From: Mucidula mucida
Taxonomy: Eukaryota; Basidiomycota; Agaricomycetes; Agaricales; Physalacriaceae
NCBI GenBank assembly: GCA_015501055.1
Contig: JADNYV010000024.1
Span: 273,023 to 337,022, forward strand
Reading direction: 5' to 3'
Length of the DNA stretch: 64,000 bases
In this document: piece after piece, positions 56,004-64,000 of the stretch
Layout of the letters: the number at the start of each line of letters is the position of its first letter
Numbering within the stretch: the first letter of the stretch is position 1
Translations under genes and position numbers: made by a program
Notes under the pieces: model-generated
Told to the model about the DNA's origin: nothing
The model's input: the letters and a program-made list of their open reading frames with translations, nothing else
Database searches by the model: none

Positions 56004-57510
56004 TTTAGCAGCGACGATCACGATACACTAGTAAGAGTGGCGGAGGCGTGAAGACGGTCGATAGTGGATGCGCACCCCGAGGTTTAATAGGCCGTCCAGA
56101 GAAAGATGCATTGCCACTTTTGGGATCTCTGTCGAATTAAAGTTACCAAATAATTGCTGATAGCCATGGTACCGAAAGACGGAGGTGGTGCATTTTCGGG
56201 TACGCAAATCCAACGCAGTCGCAAGTCCCGGAACTTACCAGGACATCCTAAATGAAAAAGAAGTAGTCGGTCAGTAGACGAGATGTCTGTTGGACAAAGA
56301 ATATTCTTCGTCGAGATCGTTGGTATACAGCTTCAAATCAATACGAGTACCAAGCATCACATATGGCTCTATATGGGGCTGCGCGACCTACTTCGGAACT
56401 GTGCCTTGTAAATTGCAACAGATTCGCCCTGCCACTCGAATCCCGAAGGAGTGCGTTCCGTATAGTCTCAATGACACAACATCACAGATATTACAAGGGT
56501 CTACCTGTACGCAATCGTTTTTTGCATTTGTTGACGGCTGTGGGAATAGGCACCGAGGAAGAGACCGAGTATTGATGCCTTTAATAGACAAATGAGGACG
56601 TCTGTTTGATAGCAATTGTGATTCTAGTCCGTAGATCAGTTTTTTTTGAAACGTGACATATTCGTGTCAATGCAGAATCGGTGCCAAAGCCTGCAAAGCG
56701 GGCGGTTTCTCATTAGCGCAATCCGACTGCCGTGGAGGATTATAGATGCCAATGAAAAGAATTGGTGCCCATCGGGGCACGTGTGGATAAATGAGCGCCA
56801 TAAAAATGGAAAGCAGCAATACAGAAGGCCTTTCCGTAGGAGAACTGGACGTCAGCACTCACGTGTAGGTCGGTTGACGTGCAGATGCAAAGCATAAACG
56901 ATCCTCAGAATGCTTGAAGTTCGGATACAGTAGGCGAGACGTCGTAGATGCAAACTTGCGCTAAACGGTATGAAACGTGCAGTGTCGAACAGTCGTCAAT
57001 TACCCGGACGTTTCCGGCAGCCGACGAGAGAAAACATTACAATTGGGAAAATGAATGCTTGTTGTCGAGCAAGACGCGAACACGGAGCAGGTCGCGTTGT
57101 TAAGTGAAACAGCCGAAAAACTAGTCGGTCAAGCCGCAAACAGTAACGTGAGTTTTTGCGCGCGTCAAAAGACCAAGGAGAGGATAACGTGAGGGAGAAC
57201 CGAGAAAATCGCGATCTAGTAAGAAAAGAACCAACATGGAACGGTTGAAAGGCCGGAGAGAGTGGCAGGTATCAAGATAGAACAGCAAATTGCCGACATA
57301 AGAATGGGCTATAAGAGACAGTACGCAGACAAGTCGCCGACAGCGGACATAGACAAATTCTCGCAAACTTTTGAATAAGAGGGTGCTAAGAGGAGAAGCG
57401 TTAGGGTCGGGCAGTCGGCCGAGGGGAGAGGATGCTGCCAATTATCGGCAAACACCATCGAGATGGGATTGGGTGAGATCAGTGAGTGAGACGGACTTTG
57501 TATAGAGAAC
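56004..57510. other. intergenic between C2H2 gene and PPG1 (divergent)
   Basis: About 1.5 kb with scattered short open frames on both strands and no recognisable domain. Presumably the promoters of both genes. Confidence 0.45.
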
Positions 57511-58848
57511 ATGGCATTCGACTTGGATGCATGCATCGAGCAACTGCTCCGGAAACAGCTTTTACACGAGGCGCTGCTGCGGGAAATATGCGAGAAAACC
57601 AAGGAAGTGCTCATGCGGGAATCCAACGTCGTCCATGTCAGTGCGCCTGTCACGGTGGTCGGCGACATCCACGGGTGGGCCCCCTTGCCTTTTCTCCGCC
57701 CATTTCCATCCACTCATCGGCTCCCCCCAGCCAGTTCTATGACCTCGTCGAGATATTCCGCATCGGTGGATATGCACCGCATACAAATTACCTCTTTCTC
57801 GGTGCGCTGTCTGTTCACGCGACATGGCTATATTCACTCTCTCGACGACACCAGGCGACTACGTGGACCGCGGCCTCTTCAGCGTCGAGACGATATCTCT
57901 GCTAACCTGCCTCAAACTCCGCTATCCGGACCGAGTCCAGTTAATACGCGGAAACCACGAATCGCGAGCTGTTACCCAAGTCGGTCGTGACTCATACTTG
58001 CGTTTGTTTATGCTCATTGGCTGCTAGACGTACGGCTTCTACACAGAATGTGTACGCAAATACGGAACCTCGCACGTGTGGACCTACTTTACCGACATGT
58101 TCGACTTCCTCACCCTCTCCGTCGTGATAGATGACCGGATATTCTGCGTCCACGGCGGTACGATAGGCTTCCTGAGGACGGCTATCACTCTCCTCCTCAT
58201 CTCCCTTCTTCATTAGGTCTCTCGCCTTCTATACATTCAATAGACCAGATCAAGGTCCTCGACCGGTTTAGAGGTCAACAAACTTGCTTCGTGTTCCGAT
58301 CCCCATCTGCGAGCTGACCGGGCCCTCTCCTCAGAAATACCCCATGATGGCCCAATGGCTGACCTCGTATGGTCAGATCCTGACCCTGAGAAGGAGGACT
58401 TTGCCATCTCGCCAAGGTGCGTTTCCATCGTGCCCTTTGGGGGTCCACAGGCAGCCTGAATGAGCCTATCATCAGGGGGGCAGGCTACACCTTTGGATCC
58501 GGCGTCGTCCACAAGTTTCTTGAAATCAATAACATGTCACATATCCTGCGCGCGCACCAACTCTGTATGGAAGGTTACGCCTCGCTTTTGATAGGCATCT
58601 GTCCACCGTTTGGTCAGCGCCAAACTACTGCTATCGATGTGGTAATTCAGCAAGCATACTCGAAGTCGGTCCGGGTGGATCAATGTTTTTCAATGTCTTC
58701 GAAGCAGCCCCGGAGAACGAGAGGGACGGACCAACCCAGCAGGCGAACCAGAACGCGGGCGGAAAAGTATGTACCCTCGTTTACTCCGTCTTTCATGCAT
58801 CGGAAACTGATAATCACTATTCTCAAGCTACCCGAATATTTCTTATAG
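57511..58848 (+). CDS. PPG1: PP2A-like serine/threonine phosphatase PPG1
   Basis: The catalytic metallophosphatase of the PP2A group; Ppg1 acts in glycogen regulation and in the Far (STRIPAK-like) complex. Start [20 protein letters not shown]. The spliced exons give [20 protein letters not shown] (GDxHG), [20 protein letters not shown] (GDxVDRG), [20 protein letters not shown] (GNHE), [20 protein letters not shown] (HGG), [31 protein letters not shown] and [12 protein letters not shown]. All metal ligands are present. The frame then breaks in a T4 run at 58586-58589: with one more T it would read [50 protein letters not shown]. The last intron leads to LPEYFL, the PP2A-type carboxyl terminus. 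The missing base is almost certainly a sequence error, because both sides are perfectly conserved. Confidence 0.93.
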
Positions 58849-59049
58849 GTATCTCTTCTGCTGCACGCCAGCTGGGAGTGGTCGGCCGTCGTACGTACGT
58901 ACCATGAGCTCTACTCGGATGCCAGCTCCTTGGGTTTCAGCACGAATATAACCCTCCATGCTTATACCGATTCCGTGTGGACTGAACCGCGCCAACGCCG
59001 AGATGCACACGTAGAGTAATGTCGGGAGATGGAAAAACGGTTGCCATTA

Positions 59050-60539
59050 TTACCAGTTACTTGCTGAGGATAGAAACACCCGCAGAACCTCGCGTCCGTC
59101 CCGAGATTGTAATACCCAGCGACGCGTCAGTCGCGCTGCAAATACTAATAGACATAGCCATATGCAAGATGTAATGCTCCCGCGCCAACGTAACCAAAGC
59201 AGTCGCAGAAGAGTTCTCGCAAGGTCGCGCTTCCGACGACGACCGTGGTGCAAGGATGCGGATGTGCCCAGAACGGCGACAGGGTACCCATAGAAAGGGT
59301 TAAGCGCGGACGTCGGCGAAAGGAAAATGGAGGTGGAGAGGATATCAGGTACCGACAGCGCTGGAGATGGCAATATGCGTGGAGGATGATGGACAACGGG
59401 AACGGACGGCACGCTCTGTAGAGGATCATTGAGGTCCAACAAGGGTTCTAGATTACCGCCATAATCTGGGGCCCAATCAATGATAATCTTAACCAAAAGC
59501 ATGCTAATAGCTTCACCTTGAGGTAAGGCTGCAGGGGTAAAGTAGTTGACAAGCTCATTCCGATCGGGGAAAAAGACGCGGGACAGGGCGCTCGCGGGCA
59601 ACAGGCGTCTAGGAATAGGAATGAAACGAATGTGCGTTGATGCAAGGTAATGAACCCTACTTGATTGTGCTCCAGATTGTGGAGTGCGTCCAGGTAAAAT
59701 TGAGCATGAAGACTGCGCGAGATTGATGAGACGCGCCTGTTTTGGGTGAGATTACTTACCAGCTGAGAGCATGCCCGGAAAGCGTGGAATGACGTCCGTT
59801 AGCACCCAAGAAACGAGGTCGAAGCTCTGCGGAATGAACTTTAGCACTTCAGTTGCTGAATAGACTTACAATAGCTCTCATCGAAAGACCCTTTAGGTCG
59901 AGCAGGACGACATACTGAAGCGCGGGTCTGTCGGTGCGTTCGGTTCCGTTATGGTTGACGTCGTTTAAGTGACATCTAAGCTGTTCAAACGCGCGGTAGA
60001 CTATGGCCTTGTAGTCGACGGTGTCTGTATCAAAGGGCACGAATTGTATGACAATGATGGGCCTGCCCAGGGGGTCTGTAATGTCACTTGGTAGACATCG
60101 CACGCTCTCGGCCATTTTGGCGGTGATAGTTGGATCTGGGGGCCATACGTGTCCCAGCCGCCATATCAGGTTCTTCCGGATCGCCTCCAGCGCAAAGGAC
60201 TTTGTAAAGTTGTTCCGCTGTCCGAAGCATCGTGTGAGCATATATAGTTGGCAGCGATTAGTTGTCTTGTGCTCACTCTTAGCAGATGGAATATTGAGGC
60301 TATGTACGCGAATTAGCAGACGGAAACGCTTCGGGTGTTTTGATGCGTACATGTGTCCTTCAACCACGATTGGCCCAATCAACCTCCTCCTTTCCCAGCG
60401 ATAGTTCGTCTACGACGGAGGGCAAGATGTCTTTGAGCATTGTCTCTTGCAGCATGCGAACATCGCGGACATTTGTCTGGTATTGTTCGAGTAGTCGGTC
60501 ACAGTTGGCTTGGAGTAGACTGTAGATATCCATGAGCAT
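59050..60539 (-). CDS. CRAL-TRIO (SEC14-like) lipid-binding protein with C-terminal membrane anchor
   Basis: Exon 1 carries a helical region (LMDIYSLLQANCDRLLEQYQ, then MLKDILPSVVDELSLGKEEV). It splices to ASIFHLLR and on to RNNFTKSFALEAIRKNLIWR, the CRAL-TRIO N-terminal region. The lipid-binding domain follows: DPLGRPIIVIQFVPFD, then LQYVVLLDLKGLSMRAI. Successive introns give SFDLVSWVLTDVIPRFPGML, VFMLNFTWTHSTIWSTIK and RLLPASALSRVFFPDRNELV, then NYFTPAALPQ. This is the order of SEC14-fold phosphatidylinositol/lipid transfer proteins. After a Pro/Ser linker the C-terminus has a Leu/Arg-rich segment and one likely membrane helix (ITSCIWLCLLVFAARL). The start is uncertain: ATG at 60539 is in frame, while ATG at 60579 (MSQLSTQHQPPAQYAHGYLQ) looks like a family N-terminus but needs a frame change. 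Confidence 0.85.
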
Positions 60540-60652
60540 ACTGTGCTGGCGGTTGGTGCTGGGTAGACAATTGAGACATGTGATAAGACGCCGCCGGCGA
60601 TCATAATATTTCGAAAAAAATCTCACAAGATCGCGACTTGCTCACGACCATC

Positions 60653-62563
60653 ATGGAAGATGCTGGATTGGACGCGTTTGTTCAATGGTTTGAACAAAAT
60701 AACGGCTACATCGATAAGTCGTTCATGGGATTCAACGTATTTCCTCCTTCGGAAGGCGGACGCGGTGCAATCGCGCTACAAAATATTCCTGCAAGTCATA
60801 TGTCATCAAAAGAATGTATGTTTGTTAATGCTTCGACTTATAGGAAGGCCATACCCTGTTCACTATTCCGCGGTCTCTCCTTATCTCTACTCGCACGTCA
60901 TCTCTACCTGAGCGCTTCGGACAAGAGGAATGGAAACAGCGCAAGCTAGACCAAGGATGGGGTGGCTTGATCTTGTGTATGATGTGGGAGGAATCCCAAG
61001 GAAGCTCCTCCAAGTGGGGTCCGTATTTGGGTAAGCTGTGACCTCTCTATCGCAACACTCAGGATCTCAGGTCGCTCTTCGTACTAGGCTCTCTCCCTAC
61101 TGAATTCAACACACCAATGTTCTGGAACGACGCTGACCTCGGGCATCTCAAAGGGACCACAGTGGTAGGTCTGTCGTCTGTAACACGCTCAGGGTTCCCG
61201 AAACCTAACTCGTCTATGTAGAAAAACTAGGCCGAGAGGATGCTGAACGGGATTTCACTCAGATTCTTACCCCTGCCGTACAAGTACGCTTGCTCCCCAT
61301 TTCCCATTTCTCATGTCTAATCTGACACAAAATTCAAGAGCCGTCCAGACATATTTCCTCCTAGTGCCCTACCCGTTCACTATTCGTTGCAGCAGTATCA
61401 CATCATGGGTAGTCGCATTCTTTCTCGAAGCTTCAACGTGGAGAAATGGGAGTCCGATAACGACGAAAACGAAGAAGCCAATAATAGTCATTCAATGGAT
61501 GTTGATGAACCGGACACATTAGCGACTTCTGCTCAAGACTCGGAGCCGACAGAAGAGCATGTAGAGGAAGAAGAAGAAGAAGAGGTTGAGGAAGATTCTT
61601 CCGACGTGTCAATGGTCCCTGTCGCTGACTTGCTGAATGCAAGGTATGAAAGCGAGAATGCAAGTACACACTTTCCTCATTACACGTCTGTATTGCTCAC
61701 ACGGCCATGCAGGCGAAATTGTTCTATGAAGAGCACGAGCTTAAAATGGTAGCGACCAAGCCCATCGCTTGCGGAGAGCAAATTGCGAGTTTCGTTGATG
61801 TTGTTCTAGGCTTCCGTTTTATATTAACCCCAACCTTGTAGTGGAACACGTACGGCGATCTCCCTAATGCTGAACTTCTTCGACGATATGGGCATGTCGA
61901 TCTGCTTCCTCTTCCAAACGGAAAGGAAGGAAACCCTGGCGACGTTGTCGAGCTTCGTGCCGATCTAGTGGTGGCTCTTGTTGCAGAAAGAAAACATATT
62001 TCGTCTGCCGTGACTAAAGAGCGAATAGAATGGTGGTTAGAAGAAGGTGGTGATGAGTAGGTTTCATCGACGGTCTTTGTATTTTCACTGATTCTCATGG
62101 CCAGTGTTCTGGAATTGGATTCAGACTTGGAGATTCCGCCAGCATTAATCTCGCTGGTCAAGTTGATTTCTTTATCGTCTGATGATTGGCCCAAGCTCAA
62201 GAGCAAAGGCAAGCCACCTAAACCCAAGCTAGATCAAGAGGTAGTGGAAGTGCTACAAGAGGTGCTTGCGCGGAGATTGGCGCAGTATGCTACCAGTGTC
62301 CAGGTACGCTCTCATCTATGAATATCCTTTCATTTGTTGACGTGCCTTGCTAGGACGACGAAATGGTGCTATCTGGAGAACTTTCTCTGAATGAGAGGAA
62401 CGCGACTATCGTGCGACTAGGAGAAAAGCGAATCGTTGAGGGATTGTTGTCAAAATTACAAAAGATGGCGGGCGAGAGCACAAAGAGGAAGAGGACGGAT
62501 GGTACTGGTCCAGCCCCAAAACCAAAAAGTCCAAGAAATGAGATGCGCCACGGCACAGTTTGA
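60653..62563 (+). CDS. SET-domain ribosomal lysine methyltransferase (RKM4/SETD6 type)
   Basis: Start MEDAGLDAFVQWFEQNNGYI. The text then reads MGFNVFPPSEGGRGAIALQN and IP. A GC-AG intron (60791-60843) joins to EGHTLFTIPRSLLISTRTSS, the opening of the split SET domain. Next come WGGLILCMMWEESQGSSSKW, SLPTEFNTPMFWND and FPPSALPVHYSLQQYHIMGS. A very acidic insert (EEHVEEEEEEEVEEDSSD) precedes VPVADLLNARYESEN, the SET N-x-x-x-x-N core. After an intron come WNTYGDLPNAELLRRYGHVD and a Rubisco-LSMT-like substrate-binding domain (EVVEVLQEVLARRLAQY, LSLNERNATIVRLGEKRIVE). In yeast Rkm4 methylates ribosomal protein eL42 (formerly L42). The basic end KPKSPRNEM may be frame-shifted from KKSKK-stop. Divergent from the CRAL-TRIO gene, with about 75-115 bp between starts. 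Confidence 0.9.
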
Positions 62564-62718
62564 TACTCACTAATGATAATGGCAATGCTGAGTTTCTGTA
62601 ATGCCTCGGTGACCCATGTGAATGAATAAAACGGAGCCCGGAATGGGAAGTGCTGCGTACCTCGATCACTGATACTTTACTCTCCTCCCACCACCACCAT
62701 CAGCGCCACCTCTCAGCC

Positions 62719-63922
62719 ATGGAAACCACGCAAAGTCCAGACACGCCTGCGATGCCAGACGCCCTGCCGTCCCAGATCACCCTCACCGCCGCCCCAGCCG
62801 ACAACAACGCAAGAAGAAGTGGGCACAGACGCGCCCACCGATCCAAAAGTCGTTGAGCTCCGAGCCATGTTCCCCGATTTCGATGATATGCTACTGTACG
62901 CATCCCCCATCTATGCAAGGCTCCTTTTCTCACCCGTACATCTGAAGCTCGTCCGTCTTGGACTCTGTGCATGGCAACCAAGACCGTGCCGTGGACGCGT
63001 TACTGGGCATGAGTGATCCGGAGTACAAGAGCGAAGCTCCCCCGGTGCAGGCTGAGCGGCCGATGGTACGTTTACCCCAGTTGCAATTTGGGTAGCTAAT
63101 GGAAGGCGGTGTTTGTATAGACGCAGGAAGAGCTGGATGAGCAGCTGGCGCGCAGATTGTTGATGGAGGACGAACAGCTACAACACAATCAGTGGCAGCA
63201 GCAGCAACAACAAGGCGGCTGGGGACCGCAGGCGCCCGCTCCTGCCTTAAACCGGCGTCCGTCTCAGCAAGGCCAAGAGAAAGATACTATGACGGAGATC
63301 GGAGAACAGTTCAACAAGATAGCGGAATGTGAGTCGGCTCCGACATTTGCACGATCTCGCACTCAGTTCTGTATTTAGCTGGGAAGCGAACATTTGGCAA
63401 CATTTTTAACAAGGTCAAGGCAAAGATGGCGGAGATGGACCAGCCGAGGAACACACAAAATACCGCATCCTCGAGTTCCCAACCGCCGCCATGGGGCGTA
63501 GGCGGTGATACATATCCCTACGACAGCCATGCGCCAGGCTCGCAGCCACAGCAAGCCCCGTATTACAACCCCAATCCTTCCCCACCTCCAGTTGCAATCA
63601 CGAACAGGCCAATGTCATCTTCACCTGTTCAAGGTTACGATCTATCGCCAAGTGCGACGGAAGGTATTTGCGATCTTATGGGTTATAAGACACGAATTTG
63701 TAACCATCGTCAACAGATTCAGCAGGAACCCCCAGGCCACCCTCTACTGGTCAAGGGCAACCTATCGATGGTGGCAAACTGGGGCTCCTTCCCAAGCGCC
63801 CCGTTTCGCTGTTACGGACTTCGCCCCCTCCGGTTGAGCAGCCTACTCCGCAAAAGAAAAAGACGGCGGACAGCGAAGAGTTGGAATATGTCGAGAACCC
63901 ATTTGAGGATGGCAGAAAGTGA
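62719..63922 (+). CDS. CUE-domain ubiquitin-binding protein (CUE5/Tollip-like)
   Basis: Start METTQSPDTPAMPDALPSQI. The CUE domain is KVVELRAMFPDFDDMLL, spliced (GTACGC to CTGAAG) to SSVLDSVHGNQDRAVDALLG and MSDPEY, with the MFP and the di-leucine expected for ubiquitin binding. Introns follow to TQEELDEQLARRLLMEDEQL, a block conserved in Cue5 homologues, then a Gln run, TMTEIGEQFNKIAE and SGKRTFGNIFNKVKAKMAEM, and a Pro/Ser/Tyr-rich tail. The last intron (GTATTT to CAACAG near 63718) gives DSAGTPRPPSTGQGQ and DSEELEYVENPFEDGRK, TGA at 63920-63922. Cue5 links ubiquitinated cargo to autophagy. The frame changes near 62791-62800 (TLTAAP to PTTTQEEVGTD); this is the one case where an extra base (or two missing) is needed. 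Confidence 0.85.
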
Positions 63923-64000
63923 ACGTCAGTAGCATGAAACGAATTTGCGGTAATGTATCTCTGTTGTATACCTGAACGGACTTGGAATTGATTTATCTTG

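Overview
The window is nuclear DNA of a filamentous basidiomycete, most likely a mushroom-forming agaricomycete. Genes are cut by many 45-65 nt introns with GT..AG ends. The gene set also fits: a WOPR (Gti1/Pac2) transcription factor pair, a secreted AA9 copper monooxygenase, an agaric-style F-box/LRR gene, PRM1, a HET-C2-type glycolipid transfer protein and several proline/serine-rich regulators. About 24 protein-coding genes can be supported, on both strands, with no operon logic. No rRNA, tRNA or CRISPR array was recognised.

Layout. 0-10.4 kb: a frame-disrupted 2OG-oxygenase-like gene (-), a SAM methyltransferase (-), a gene-free gap, the membrane-fusion protein PRM1 (-) and an unknown polytopic membrane protein (-). 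10.5-23.2 kb: five plus-strand genes, namely RVS161-type BAR protein, AA9 LPMO, SEY1 ER-fusion GTPase, a Dal5-type MFS permease and the SNF1/AMPK beta subunit. 23.2-25.5 kb: a hairpin, a diverged tandem duplication and a frame-broken F-box gene. 25.9-31.2 kb: TFIIA large subunit (-), a small basic protein (+) and a large unknown protein (-). 32.8-37.5 kb: two tandem WOPR regulators (-), separated by a 497-bp terminal-inverted-repeat element with an 8-bp target duplication. 39-44 kb: cysteinyl-tRNA synthetase (+), free-Met-R-sulfoxide reductase (-), glycolipid transfer protein (+). 44-48 kb: no recognisable gene. 48-64 kb: LysM protein (+), bZIP factor (-), CWC24 (+), C2H2 factor (-), PPG1 phosphatase (+), CRAL-TRIO protein (-), RKM4-type SET methyltransferase (+) and a CUE5-like ubiquitin-binding protein (+).

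The genes do not form one pathway. They are mainly housekeeping (splicing, transcription, tRNA charging, ribosome methylation, membrane shape and lipid traffic) with developmental and nutrient regulators between them.

A striking cross-cutting pattern is that many otherwise well-conserved genes lose the reading frame at one point, almost always as if a single base were missing and often in a short homopolymer. Affected genes include PPG1, TFIIA, bZIP, C2H2, LysM, the 2OG-oxygenase-like gene, F-box, the PRM1 tail and the small protein at 27.3 kb. I read this mostly as uncorrected assembly indels, not a wave of pseudogenes. Exon joins below come from reading splice sites by eye and from family memory, so exact ends of some terminal exons are uncertain.
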